Source of the DNA: Rubrivivax sp.
GTDB taxonomy: Bacteria > Pseudomonadota > Gammaproteobacteria > Burkholderiales > Burkholderiaceae_C
DNA length: 43,819 nt
Reading direction: 5' to 3'
Assembly (NCBI GenBank): GCA_027491255.1
Contig: JAIXWM010000080.1
Span: 1-43,819 of the forward strand
Numbering within the stretch: the first letter of the stretch is position 1; each line of letters starts with the position of its first letter. The position numbers were made by a program, and so were the translations under genes. The notes beneath the pieces were generated by a model. It saw only the letters and a program-made list of their open reading frames with translations, searched no databases and was not told the DNA's origin. Below are positions 34,765 through 43,313 of this stretch, piece after piece.

Positions 34765-36246
34765 GTGGACGCTCTCTACACCGCCTTCGGTCTGGTCTTC
34801 CAGCCCTATGTGCTGGCCGTGATCGCGGCCTCGGCCGTCTACGGCCTGTTCGTCGGCGCCATTCCGGGCCTGACGGCCACGATGGCCACCGCGCTGCTGG
34901 TGCCGGTGACCTTCTTCATGCCGCCGATCCCCGCGGTGGCGGCCATCGTCACGGCCACGGCCATGGCCATCTTCGCCGGCGACATCCCGAGCGCGCTGCT
35001 GCGCATGCCGGGCACGCCGGCCAGCGCCGCCTACACCGACGAGGCCTACCTGCTCACGCGCTCGGGCCGGGCCGAACTGGCCCTGGGGGCGGGGCTCGTG
35101 TTCTCGGTGCTGGGCGGGATCTTCGGTGTGCTGGTGCTGGTCGTGGCCGCGCCGGCGCTGGCGGAGTTCGCGCTGAAGTTCAGTTCCTTCGAGTACTTCT
35201 GGCTCGTGATGCTGGGCTTCACCTGCGCCGTCTTCATTGCCGGCAGCGACCCGCTCAAGGGCATCATCGCCCTGCTGCTGGGGCTGCTGATCGCCTGCGT
35301 CGGCCTGGAAAACCCGGCCGGCGCGCCGCGCTGGACCTTCGGCAATGCCGAGCTGATGGGCGGTATCTCGCTCATCCCGCTGATGATCGGCATGTTCGCG
35401 ATTTCCGAGGTGTTGCGCTTCGCCTGCACGACCGAGCGGCCGGAGATGGCCACCGACAAGCCCTTCGGCAACGTGTTTGCCGGCATGTGGGGCCTGGTCA
35501 AGCGCTACCCGATGCAACTGTTGCGCGGCTCGACGCTCGGCACCGCGGTGGGCGCGCTGCCTGGGGCCGGCGCCGACATCGCGGCCTGGATGTCGTATGC
35601 GGTGTCCAAGCGCTTCTCGAAGGAGCCGCAGAAGTTCGGCACCGGCCACGTCGAGGGCATCGTCGAGTCGGGCGCGGCCAACAACTCGGCGCTCGGCGGG
35701 GCGTGGATCCCGGCGCTGGTCTTCGGCATTCCGGGGGATTCCATCACCGCGATCGCCATCGGCGTGCTCTACCTGAAGGACCTGAACCCGGGGCCGATGC
35801 TGTTCGTCAACAACCCGCACAACATCTACGCCGTGTTCATCGTCTTCGTGCTGGCGCAGTTGCTGATGCTGCCCTTCGGCTGGGCGGCGATCAAGGCGGC
35901 CAAGCAGATCCTGCGCATCCCGGCCGCGGTGCTGATGCCGATGATCCTGCTGTTCTGCGTGGTCGGCAGTTTCGCCATCAACAACAGCCCCTTCGGCATC
36001 GTCGTCATGGGCGTGGCCGGCGTGGCGGCCTTCTTCATGGAGCGCTGGGGTTTCCCGGTGGCGCCCACGATCCTGGGCGTGGTCCTCGGCACCATGCTCG
36101 AGGAGCAGTTCTTCAGCAGCCTGGTCAAGGCCGACGGCAACTTCCTCGCCTTCTTCGAGCGCCCGATCGCCGGCGCGCTGGGCGCGCTGGTGCTGCTGAT
36201 CTGGGGCTGGGGATTGCTGCGCGTGCTTCAAGGGCGTCGGCAGTGA
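34765..36246 (+). CDS. tctA: Tripartite tricarboxylate transporter, large subunit TctA, second system
   Basis: A 493-residue multi-spanning permease of the TTT family. It contains GAIPGLTATMATALLVPVTF and ALLRMPGTPASAAYTDEAY, the counterparts of the TctA signature, and HVEGIVESGAANNSALGGAW in the second half. The GTG at 34765 is the only reasonable start. It completes a tctC-tctB-tctA operon on the plus strand. gnd begins 25 bp after it and could be co-transcribed. Import of a small carboxylate is known for the family; the ligand is unknown here. Confidence 0.93.
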   Translation: MDALYTAFGLVFQPYVLAVIAASAVYGLFVGAIPGLTATMATALLVPVTFFMPPIPAVAAIVTATAMAIFAGDIPSALLRMPGTPASAAYTDEAYLLTRSGRAELALGAGLVFSVLGGIFGVLVLVVAAPALAEFALKFSSFEYFWLVMLGFTCAVFIAGSDPLKGIIALLLGLLIACVGLENPAGAPRWTFGNAELMGGISLIPLMIGMFAISEVLRFACTTERPEMATDKPFGNVFAGMWGLVKRYPMQLLRGSTLGTAVGALPGAGADIAAWMSYAVSKRFSKEPQKFGTGHVEGIVESGAANNSALGGAWIPALVFGIPGDSITAIAIGVLYLKDLNPGPMLFVNNPHNIYAVFIVFVLAQLLMLPFGWAAIKAAKQILRIPAAVLMPMILLFCVVGSFAINNSPFGIVVMGVAGVAAFFMERWGFPVAPTILGVVLGTMLEEQFFSSLVKADGNFLAFFERPIAGALGALVLLIWGWGLLRVLQGRRQ

Positions 36247-36271
36247 GGCGGGTGCGGGAAAGGACGAGTGG

Positions 36272-37699
36272 ATGACTGCCGACTGCGACATCGGCCTGAT
36301 CGGCCTGGCCGTGATGGGCCAGAACCTGGTGCTGAACATCGAGAGCCGGGGCTTCCGGGTGGCGGTGTTCAACCGCACCGGCTCGGTCACGCAGGAGTTC
36401 GTGGCCCGTCACCCGGGCAAGGCGCTGGTGGGCGCGCCGGCGCTGGCCGAGTTCGTGGCCCGGTTGAAGCGCCCGCGCAAGGTGCTCGTGATGGTGCAGG
36501 CGGGCGCGCCGGTGGACGCGGTGATCGAGCAACTGCTGCCGCTGCTCGAGCCCGAGGACATCGTCGTCGACTGCGGCAACAGCCTCTACACCGACACCGA
36601 GCGGCGGGACGCCTGGTTGAGCGGCCGCGGGCTGCGTTTCGTGGGCGCGGGCGTGTCGGGCGGCGAGGAGGGCGCGCGCAAGGGGCCGAGCATCATGCCC
36701 GGCGGGCCGGCGTCGACCTGGCAGGAACTGCGCCCGGTGTTCGAAGCCATCGCCGCGCGCGTGGGCGGCGAGCCCTGCGTCACGCACATCGGCCCGGGCG
36801 GTGCCGGCCACTTCGTGAAGATGGTGCACAACGGCATCGAGTACGGCGACATGCAGCTCATCTGCGAGGCCTGGGCGCTGATGCGCGCCGCGGGGCTGAC
36901 CGTGGCGCAGACGGCCGAGGTCTTCGCGCGCTGGAACTCCGGCCCGCTGCAGAGCTACCTGATCGAGATCACTGCGCGCGCCTTGGAGCAGGTCGACCCC
37001 GACACCGGCCAGCCGCTGGTGGACGTGATCCTCGACAAGGCCGGGCAGAAGGGCACGGGCCGCTGGACGCTGATCAATGCCGCCGAGCTGGCGGTGCCCG
37101 TGGGCACCATAGGCGCGGCCGTGGACGCGCGCATCCTGTCGTCGATGCGGGCGCTGCGCCTGCAGGCCGCGCAGTGGCTGCAGGGCCCCGCGGGTCGGCT
37201 GCAAGTGCCCGACACCGACGCTTTCGTGGCCGCCGTCCACGACGCGCTGTACGCATCCAAGGTTGTCAGCTACGCCCAGGGCCTGGACCTGATGCGCGCT
37301 ATGAGCGCGAAGAAGGGCTGGGGCCTGGACCTGGGCGCGATCGCGTCAATCTGGCGCGGCGGCTGCATCATCCGCGCGCGCTTCCTCGAGCGCATCACCG
37401 AGGCTTGGCGTGGCCAGCCCGACCTGCAGCACCTGGCGCTGGCGCCCTTCTTCCGCGACCTGTTGAACCGGGCCGAAGCGCCGTGGCGTGATGTGGTGGC
37501 AGCCGCGGTGCGCGCCGGCGTGCCGGTGCCGGCCTTCAGCGCCTCGCTCGCCTACTTCGACAGCCTGCGCTCACCGCGCCTGCCGGCCAACCTGCTGCAG
37601 GCCCAGCGCGACTTCTTCGGCGCCCACACCTACGAGCGTGTGGACCGGCCCGAGGGTGAGTTCTTCCACACGGTGTGGCCGGAGATCGTGGAGGGGTGA
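36272..37699 (+). CDS. gnd: 6-phosphogluconate dehydrogenase, decarboxylating
   Basis: This enzyme oxidises and decarboxylates 6-phosphogluconate to ribulose 5-phosphate in the pentose phosphate pathway. At 475 residues it is the long form. The coenzyme loop is GLAVMGQNLVLNI, with NRT (residues 34-36) as in NADP-dependent enzymes. VGAGVSGGEEGARKGPSIMP is the substrate signature. The catalytic Lys183, Asn187 and Glu190 are in HFVKMVHNGIEYGD. GTGRWT and the C-terminal tail with His (EFFHTVWPE) are also present. The ATG at 36272 follows AAGGACGAG. It lies 25 bp after tctA2, an unusual partner; the other oxidative pentose phosphate genes are not here. Confidence 0.95.
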   Translation: MTADCDIGLIGLAVMGQNLVLNIESRGFRVAVFNRTGSVTQEFVARHPGKALVGAPALAEFVARLKRPRKVLVMVQAGAPVDAVIEQLLPLLEPEDIVVDCGNSLYTDTERRDAWLSGRGLRFVGAGVSGGEEGARKGPSIMPGGPASTWQELRPVFEAIAARVGGEPCVTHIGPGGAGHFVKMVHNGIEYGDMQLICEAWALMRAAGLTVAQTAEVFARWNSGPLQSYLIEITARALEQVDPDTGQPLVDVILDKAGQKGTGRWTLINAAELAVPVGTIGAAVDARILSSMRALRLQAAQWLQGPAGRLQVPDTDAFVAAVHDALYASKVVSYAQGLDLMRAMSAKKGWGLDLGAIASIWRGGCIIRARFLERITEAWRGQPDLQHLALAPFFRDLLNRAEAPWRDVVAAAVRAGVPVPAFSASLAYFDSLRSPRLPANLLQAQRDFFGAHTYERVDRPEGEFFHTVWPEIVEG

Positions 37700-37727
37700 G
37701 GGCGTCGCGGGCCCCGGAGAACCGAGC

Positions 37728-38048
37728 TCAGGCCGGCGAACTCAGTTTCAGCCCCACGATCCCCGCGACGACCAGCCCCAGGCTGACCAGGCGCGCGGCG
37801 TTGACCGGTTCGCCGAAGAGCGCCATGCCCAGGAGCGCGGTGCCCACCGCGCCGATGCCGACCCAGACCGCGTAGGACGTGCCCACCGGCAGCGACTTCA
37901 TCGCCATCGCCAGCAGCACGACGCTGCCCACCATCGCCGCAACCGTGAGCACGCTGGGCACCAGCCGCGTGAAGCCCTCGGTGTATTTCAGGCCGATGGC
38001 CCAGCACACCTCGAGCAGGCCGGCGATGACGAGAAGGGTCCAGGGCAT
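37728..38048 (-). CDS. sugE: SMR-family guanidinium exporter (SugE/Gdx)
   Basis: A 106-residue four-helix transporter. It is very like E. coli SugE/Gdx: [20 protein letters not shown] with the essential Glu13, then [20 protein letters not shown] and GIVGLKLS near the end. SugE proteins of this kind export guanidinium in exchange for protons, and some give resistance to quaternary ammonium compounds. The gene converges with gnd (28 bp). Its leader is occupied by a 17-bp repeat array; I found no guanidine riboswitch core. The ATG at 38048 lacks a clear ribosome-binding site, but the N-terminus matches the family exactly. Confidence 0.93.
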   Translation of the reverse strand: MPWTLLVIAGLLEVCWAIGLKYTEGFTRLVPSVLTVAAMVGSVVLLAMAMKSLPVGTSYAVWVGIGAVGTALLGMALFGEPVNAARLVSLGLVVAGIVGLKLSSPA

Positions 38049-38067
38049 GGGGAGTGTCCAGTGCAGC

Positions 38068-38176
38068 GGCAGGAGCGCCAAGACGGTACCAGCGCCAAGG
38101 AGGCAGGAGCTCAAAGGCGGCAGGAGTGCCAAGACGGCAGGAGCGCCCAGTCTGCAGGAGCGCCCAGGAGGCAGGA
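38068..38176. repeat. 17-bp tandem repeat array in the sugE leader
   Basis: Units begin at 38068, 38085, 38102, 38119, 38136, 38153 and 38170, an exact 17-bp period. The commonest form is GGCAGGAGCGCCAAGAC; the unit at 38085 is the most altered. Six full units and a partial one are present. The array begins 20 bp upstream of the sugE ATG and ends where the nested hairpin begins. It would be transcribed as part of the sugE leader. Confidence 0.9.
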
Positions 38177-38280
38177 CACCGCCGGTGACCGGTATCCGCC
38201 GCAGCGAAGTGAAGGAGGAGGCCGGGCGTCAAGCCCGGCCGGGGGACATGAGCGGAGGCGGATGCCGGTCGCCGGCGGTG
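38177..38280. repeat. Nested hairpin element, 104 bp
   Basis: Outer arms at 38177-38200 and 38257-38280 are inverted repeats matching at 22 of 24 positions; they begin CACCGCCGGTGACC and end GGTCGCCGGCGGTG. Within the 56-bp spacer is a second, perfect stem: GGCCGGGC (38220-38227), loop GTCAA, GCCCGGCC (38233-38240). The spacer also contains AAGGAGGAGG. The form is that of a compact palindromic unit, possibly mobile. No open frame of interest lies inside. Confidence 0.85.
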
Positions 38281-38415
38281 CGAGGTGCAGGAACGCACGT
38301 GCCCACGAACCAGGTCAACTCGACAACAACGAGGTGAGAAAGCGCCAGATCGACGACGCCCTACGACCAGGAGCGCGCGGGCGGCAACTGCACGAGTCCC
38401 GCCCCGCCGCCACCC

Positions 38416-39402
38416 TCACACCAGGTGCTTCACCCCGTCCTGCTCGCCCATCAGCTCGGCCAGCGTCTTGTCGATGCAAGCCTGGCTGAACTCGTCGATG
38501 GGCAGGCCTTCGATGATCTTGTACTGCCCGCCTTCGCAGGTGACGGGGTAGCCGAACATCACGTCCTTGGGGATGCCGTACTCGCCGTTGCTCGCCACGC
38601 CCATCGTCACCCACTCGCCGTGGGTGCCCAGGGCCCAGTCGCGCATGTGGTCGATGGCGGCGTTGGCGGCCGAGGCTGCGGATGAGAGGCCGCGCGCCTC
38701 GATGATGGCCGCGCCGCGCTTGCCCACGGTGGGCAGGAACACGTCCTTGTTCCAGGCGTGGTCGTTGATCATGTCCTTGACCGAGGCGCCTTCGATGGTG
38801 GCGAAACGGTAGTCGGCATACATCGTCGGGCTGTGGTTGCCCCAGACCGCCATCTTGCGGATCGCCGCCACCGGCTTGCCGGTCTTGGCCGCGAGCTGGC
38901 TCAGCGCGCGGTTGTGGTCCAGGCGCAGCATCGCGGTGAAGTTCTCGCGCGCCAGGCTGGGCGCGCTCTTCATCGCGATCCAGGCGTTGGTGTTGGCTGG
39001 GTTGCCCACGACCAGCACCTTGACGTTGCGGCTCGCCGCGGCGTCCAGCGCCTTGCCCTGGGCGGTGAAGATCTGCGCGTTGGCCGCCAGCAGGTCGGCG
39101 CGCTCCATGCCCGGGCCGCGCGGGCGCGCACCCACCAGCAGCGCGTAGTCGGTGTCCTTGAAGGCGGTCGTCGGGCTGCCGTGGGCCTCCATGCCCGCCA
39201 GCAGCGGGAAGGCGCAGTCCTCGAGCTCCATCATCACGCCCTTGAGCGCCTTCTGGGCCTTTTCGTCGGGAATCTCGAGCAACTGCAGGATGACCGGCTG
39301 GTCCTTGCCCAGCATCTCGCCCGAGGCAATGCGGAACAACAGGGCGTAGCCGATCTGGCCGGCGGCGCCGGTGACGGCGACTCGAACGGGTTTCTTGCTC
39401 AT
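38416..39402 (-). CDS. mdh: Malate dehydrogenase
   Basis: It interconverts malate and oxaloacetate with NAD. The 328-residue protein belongs to the lactate/malate dehydrogenase family (LDH2-like cytosolic type). [20 protein letters not shown] is the NAD loop. [15 protein letters not shown] holds the substrate Arg loop, VGNPANTNA follows, and the catalytic His is in [11 protein letters not shown]. The ATG at 39402 follows GGAG at eight bases. It is divergent from the GntR gene across 241 bp that contain a palindromic operator; the succinate dehydrogenase genes follow the regulator. The 3' side is a repeat-rich gap before sugE. Confidence 0.97.
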   Translation of the reverse strand: MSKKPVRVAVTGAAGQIGYALLFRIASGEMLGKDQPVILQLLEIPDEKAQKALKGVMMELEDCAFPLLAGMEAHGSPTTAFKDTDYALLVGARPRGPGMERADLLAANAQIFTAQGKALDAAASRNVKVLVVGNPANTNAWIAMKSAPSLARENFTAMLRLDHNRALSQLAAKTGKPVAAIRKMAVWGNHSPTMYADYRFATIEGASVKDMINDHAWNKDVFLPTVGKRGAAIIEARGLSSAASAANAAIDHMRDWALGTHGEWVTMGVASNGEYGIPKDVMFGYPVTCEGGQYKIIEGLPIDEFSQACIDKTLAELMGEQDGVKHLV

Positions 39403-39573
39403 CGAAGGCTCCAGGGGAGATGGTGGGAAATCGCGCGCCGCACGCCCGACCAAGGCGGGCAGGGCCCGGAGCCGGGCGGTGCGCCGCAGCCGCGGTATCC
39501 CGTTGCAGACGGTCGACAGTGTAAGACGCGCAGGCCTGCCCCCGCCTGACGGCATCGGGCCGCAACGGCCCGG

Positions 39574-39600
39574 TCTTGTACTCCTGTATCTTGTACAAGA
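39574..39600. promoter_or_regulatory. GntR-type operator between mdh and gntR
   Basis: A perfect 12-bp palindrome TCTTGTACAAGA lies at 39589-39600, and a half-site TCTTGTA precedes it at 39574-39580, 15 bp away. It sits 43 bp before the regulator ATG and 171 bp before mdh. The same form, TCTTATATAAGA, lies upstream of acnB. An autoregulatory site for the GntR protein is the simplest reading. Confidence 0.65.
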
Positions 39601-39643
39601 GTGCTTGCGCAGGCGAGCCCGGCTGTGCTGCAATCCGGGTTCG

Positions 39644-40459
39644 ATGTCTTCCCAGCCGTCCCCGAACTCCTCCGGCCCCGCGGCCGCGGCGGCCGCAAGC
39701 CCCGCCGGCGGCGCTGCGCCGGCAGTTGGCGCCAGTGGTGAGGCCCCGGCCTTCAGTCCGCTGTACCAGCAGATCAAGGGCCTGATCACGCGCAGCCTGC
39801 AAGGCGGCGAGTGGCTGCCGGGCCAGGCCATTCCGAGCGAGCACGAACTGGCGGCGCGCTTTCGCGTCAGCCAGGGCACCGTGCGCAAGGCGGTGGACGA
39901 GCTCGCCGCGGACAACCTGCTCGTGCGTCGCCAGGGCAAGGGCACGTTCGTCGCCACCCACGCCGAGGAGCGCACGCAGTACCGCTTCCTGCGCCTGCGC
40001 GCCGACAGCGGCGCCACGGTGGTGCTGCAGCGCCGCCTGCTCGACTGCCGGCGTCTGCGCGCGCCGGCTGACGTGGCCCGGCCGCTGGGCCTGAAAAGCG
40101 GTGACACCGTGGTCGAGATCCGCCGTGTGCTGCTGGCCGAGGGCGTGCCGGTGGTGCTGGACGACATGTTCCTGCCCGGCGCGCTGTTCAAGGGATTGAG
40201 CGCCGAGCGCCTGAGCGAATGGAAGGGGCCGATGTACCGCCTCTTCGAGGCTGAATTCGGCGTGCGGATGATCCGTGCCGACGAGAAGATCCGGGCCGTG
40301 GCCGCCGATGCCGAGGCCGCGGCGGCGCTGGCGCTGGCGCCGGGCGCGCCGCTGCTGTCGGTCGAGCGCCTGTCCTACACCTACGGTGACAAGGCGGTCG
40401 AACTGCGGCGCGGCCTGTACCGCACCGACGGCCACCACTACCGCAACGCGCTGAGCTGA
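39644..40459 (+). CDS. GntR-family regulator with UTRA domain
   Basis: A 271-residue transcription factor of the HutC subfamily. An Ala/Pro-rich tail (1-37) precedes the winged helix (about 38-105), which reads [40 protein letters not shown] and [11 protein letters not shown]. The UTRA ligand-binding domain spans about 120-265, with [19 protein letters not shown] and [12 protein letters not shown] as signatures. UTRA domains bind small metabolites. It stands between mdh and sdhCDAB, so a TCA-cycle intermediate is a natural guess for the ligand. Palindromes of one form beside this gene and acnB are its likely sites. The ATG at 39644 gives the first in-frame Met. Confidence 0.93.
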   Translation: MSSQPSPNSSGPAAAAAASPAGGAAPAVGASGEAPAFSPLYQQIKGLITRSLQGGEWLPGQAIPSEHELAARFRVSQGTVRKAVDELAADNLLVRRQGKGTFVATHAEERTQYRFLRLRADSGATVVLQRRLLDCRRLRAPADVARPLGLKSGDTVVEIRRVLLAEGVPVVLDDMFLPGALFKGLSAERLSEWKGPMYRLFEAEFGVRMIRADEKIRAVAADAEAAAALALAPGAPLLSVERLSYTYGDKAVELRRGLYRTDGHHYRNALS

Positions 40460-40684
40460 GCGGCGGGCCCACCCATGCATCCCAACCTGTCTCGCACGTC
40501 GGCGCGCTGTAGTCCTGACGTCAGCTTGCTGCGATGCAATAAACTGAACGCAGTGCGAAGTCATGCAGACGTCTGACAACAACGAATGAACGAGAGCGGC
40601 GTCGGCTCGGGGAGCGCCCCGAAGCAGGCGCTTGCATGAGGCCCCTCGACGAGGGCAGCAAGAGGAGAAGAACGAGGTCCACCC
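40460..40684 (+). promoter_or_regulatory. sdh promoter region with two GACGTC palindromes
   Basis: The 225-bp gap before sdhC contains two 10-bp perfect palindromes of one core: CTGACGTCAG at 40515-40524 and CAGACGTCTG at 40566-40575. Their centres are 51 bp apart, close to five helical turns. The TCTTRTAYAAGA motif of the acnB and mdh regions is not present here. The sdhC ATG is preceded by AGGAG and GAGG. I could not fix a -35/-10 pair. Confidence 0.45.
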
Positions 40685-41113
40685 ATGGCAACACCCCCGA
40701 GATCCGGCGCGGTGCACCGGAACATCCACGTCACGCAGATCCTGTCCTACCGCCTGCCGCCGGCCGGCGTGGTCTCGATCCTGCACCGCATCAGCGGCGC
40801 GGTCCTGTTCCTGCTGCTGCCCTTCGTCATCTGGTTGTTCGACACCAGCGTGAGTTCCGAGGTCTCCTACGAGACCTTCACGAGCGCGTTCATCGCCGGC
40901 ATGGGCTTCCTGCCGGGCTGGTTCGTCAAGCTCGTCGCGCTGGCCTTGATCTGGGCCTACCTGCACCATGCGATCGCCGGCGTGCGCCATCTGTGGATGG
41001 ACGCCACGCACAGCGTGACCAAGGCCCAGGGCCACTCCACCGCGGTGGCGACGCTGGCCTTGTCCGTGATCCTGACGCTGGCGCTGGGCGCCAAGCTGTT
41101 CGGCCTGTACTGA
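40685..41113 (+). CDS. sdhC: Succinate dehydrogenase cytochrome b556 subunit
   Basis: A 142-residue membrane anchor of complex II with three hydrophobic helices. RLPPAGVVSILHRISGAVLF holds the family SxxHRxSG motif (quinone-site Ser and Arg). The heme-ligand His lies in YLHHAIAGVRHLWMD. It binds heme b and ubiquinone with SdhD and anchors SdhAB to the inner membrane. The ATG at 40685 has GAGG at seven bases. sdhD begins 12 bp after the stop. The first ten residues before RNIHVTQILSY are variable. Confidence 0.95.
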   Translation: MATPPRSGAVHRNIHVTQILSYRLPPAGVVSILHRISGAVLFLLLPFVIWLFDTSVSSEVSYETFTSAFIAGMGFLPGWFVKLVALALIWAYLHHAIAGVRHLWMDATHSVTKAQGHSTAVATLALSVILTLALGAKLFGLY

Positions 41114-41125
41114 AGGAGGGTCCCG

Positions 41126-41497
41126 ATGGCTGATCGTCAACCGAACTTCGGCGCCAAGCGCGTTGTCGTCGGCGCCCACTACGGTCTGCGCGACTGGCTC
41201 AGCCAGCGCGTCACCGCGGTGCTGATGGTGCTGTTCACCGTGGTGTTGCTGGCCCAGGTGCTCATGCCCGGGCCGCTGGACTACGCGCGCTGGTCCGGCA
41301 TCTTCTCCGCGCAGTGGATGAAGGTGCTGACCTTCGTCGTCATCGTCGCGCTCGCCTGGCACGCCTGGGTGGGCGTGCGCGACATCTGGATGGACTACGT
41401 CAAGCCGGTGGGCGTGCGGCTGGCGTTGCAGGTGTTCACGATCGTCTGGCTCGTCGGCTGCGCCGGCTGGGCCGTGCAGGTGCTCTGGAGACTCTGA
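41126..41497 (+). CDS. sdhD: Succinate dehydrogenase hydrophobic anchor subunit
   Basis: A 123-residue, three-helix membrane subunit that pairs with SdhC. GLRDWLSQRVTAVLMVLFTV and LAWHAWVGVRDIWMDYVKPV are the family signatures; the latter contains the second heme-region His and the quinone-site Asp/Tyr. An AAGGAGG site precedes the ATG. The stop is three bases before the sdhA ATG, consistent with one sdhCDAB transcript. Confidence 0.95.
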   Translation: MADRQPNFGAKRVVVGAHYGLRDWLSQRVTAVLMVLFTVVLLAQVLMPGPLDYARWSGIFSAQWMKVLTFVVIVALAWHAWVGVRDIWMDYVKPVGVRLALQVFTIVWLVGCAGWAVQVLWRL

Positions 41498-41500
41498 GTC

Positions 41501-43297
41501 ATGGCGCTTTCCAACCTTCCCCGCCGCAAGTTCGACGTCGTGATCGTCGGCGCCGGCGGCTCCGGCATGCAGGCCTCGCTGCGCTTGGCGCAGGCCGGGC
41601 TGAACGTGGCCGTGCTGTCCAAGGTCTTCCCCACGCGTTCGCACACGGTGGCGGCGCAGGGCGGCATCGGCGCCAGCCTCGGCAACATGAGCGAGGACAA
41701 CTGGCACTACCACTTCTTCGACACCGTCAAGGGGTCGGACTGGCTGGGCGACCAGGACGCGATCGAGTACATGTGCCGTGAGGCGCCGCGCGTGGTCTAC
41801 GAGCTCGAGCACTTCGGGATGCCCTTCGACCGCAACCCCGACGGCACGATCTACCAGCGCCCCTTCGGCGGCCACACCGCCAACTACGGCGAGAAGCCGG
41901 TGCAGCGCGCTTGCGCCGCGGCCGACCGCACCGGCCACGCGATGCTGCACACGCTCTACCAGCAGAACGTGAAGGCGCGCACCAACTTCTTCGTCGAGTG
42001 GATGGCGCTGGACCTGATCCGCGACGCCCACGGCGACGTGCTCGGCGTCACCGCGCTCGAGATGGAAACAGGCGACGTCCACATCCTCGAGGGCAAGGTC
42101 ACGCTGTTCGCCACCGGCGGGGCCGGGCGCATCTACGCGGCCAGCACCAATGCCTTCATCAACACCGGCGACGGCCTGGGCATGGCCGCGCGCGCCGGCG
42201 TGCCGCTGGAGGACATGGAGTTCTGGCAGTTCCACCCCACCGGCGTGGCCGGCGCGGGCGTGCTGCTGACCGAAGGCTGCCGCGGCGAGGGTGCCATCCT
42301 GCGCAACGGCAACGGCGAGCGCTTCATGGAGCGCTACGCGCCGACGCTGAAGGACCTGGCGCCGCGCGACTTCGTCAGCCGCTGCATGGACCAGGAGATC
42401 AAGGAAGGCCGCGGCTGCGGGCCCAACAAGGACTACGTCGTGCTCGACATGACGCACCTGGGCGCCGAGACCATCATGAAGCGACTGCCCAGCGTCTACG
42501 AGATCGGGCACAACTTCGCCAACGTCGACATCACGAAGGAGCCCATCCCCGTGGTGCCGACCATCCACTACCAGATGGGCGGCATCCCGACCAACATCCA
42601 CGGCCAGGTGGTGGCCCCGAAGGGCGGTGACCCCAACGCCATCGTCGACGGCTTCTACGCGGTGGGCGAGTGCTCCTGCGTCAGCGTGCACGGCGCCAAC
42701 CGCCTGGGGACGAATTCGCTGCTGGACCTGCTGGTGTTCGGCCGTGCCGCCGGGCTGCACATCGTCGACGCCGTGAAGAAGGCGCCCAAGGCGCACAAGG
42801 ACCTGCCGTCGGACGCCGCCGACCGCGAGCTCGCGCGGCTCGCCCGCCTGGATTCGAACTCGCAGGGCGAGTACGCGCAGGACGTGGCCAACGACATCCG
42901 CCGCGCGATGCAGCAGCACGCGGGCGTGTTCCGCACCCAGGCCAGCATGGACGAGGGGGTGGCCAAGATGGCCGCCATCGCCGAGCGCGTCAAGTCCATC
43001 GGCCTGAAGGACCGCAGCAAGGTCTTCAACACCGCGCGCATCGAGGCGCTCGAGGTCGACAACCTGATCGAGTCCGCCCAGGCGACCATCGTCTCCGCGG
43101 CGGCGCGCAAGGAAAGCCGCGGCGCGCACACCGTCGACGACTACCCGGACAGCGCCGAGTTCCCGAACGGGCGCAACGACCGCGACTGGATGAAGCACAC
43201 GCTGTGGTATTCCGAGGGCAACCGCCTGGACTACAAGCCTGTGAACCTGAAGCCCTTGTCGGTGGAAAGCATTCCGCCCAAGGTGCGTTCCTTCTGA
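41501..43297 (+). CDS. sdhA: Succinate dehydrogenase flavoprotein subunit
   Basis: The 598-residue catalytic subunit oxidises succinate to fumarate. FAD binds at VVIVGAGGSGMQASLRLAQA and is covalently attached to His48 in TRSHTVAAQGG. Active-site residues occur in EFWQFHPTGVAG (His and Thr), GCRGEGA and VHGANRLGTNSL. IHYQMGGIPTNIHGQV is the capping region with substrate-binding His. The C-terminus, RDWMKHTLWYS then VESIPPKVRSF, is typical. It is followed by sdhB after 16 bases. All expected features are present and intact. Confidence 0.98.
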   Translation: MALSNLPRRKFDVVIVGAGGSGMQASLRLAQAGLNVAVLSKVFPTRSHTVAAQGGIGASLGNMSEDNWHYHFFDTVKGSDWLGDQDAIEYMCREAPRVVYELEHFGMPFDRNPDGTIYQRPFGGHTANYGEKPVQRACAAADRTGHAMLHTLYQQNVKARTNFFVEWMALDLIRDAHGDVLGVTALEMETGDVHILEGKVTLFATGGAGRIYAASTNAFINTGDGLGMAARAGVPLEDMEFWQFHPTGVAGAGVLLTEGCRGEGAILRNGNGERFMERYAPTLKDLAPRDFVSRCMDQEIKEGRGCGPNKDYVVLDMTHLGAETIMKRLPSVYEIGHNFANVDITKEPIPVVPTIHYQMGGIPTNIHGQVVAPKGGDPNAIVDGFYAVGECSCVSVHGANRLGTNSLLDLLVFGRAAGLHIVDAVKKAPKAHKDLPSDAADRELARLARLDSNSQGEYAQDVANDIRRAMQQHAGVFRTQASMDEGVAKMAAIAERVKSIGLKDRSKVFNTARIEALEVDNLIESAQATIVSAAARKESRGAHTVDDYPDSAEFPNGRNDRDWMKHTLWYSEGNRLDYKPVNLKPLSVESIPPKVRSF

Positions 43298-43313
43298 TCC
43301 CGGGAGCCTCACC

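Noticed and set aside
38068..38176. CRISPR array in the sugE leader
   Set aside because: Units are 17 bp and directly adjacent, with no spacers.
38049..38415. Guanidine-I riboswitch upstream of sugE
   Set aside because: SugE genes often have one, so I looked for the conserved ACGG...GGGA...AAAGCCCGGGAG core on the minus strand. It is absent; the GCCCGGCC found there belongs to the nested hairpin.
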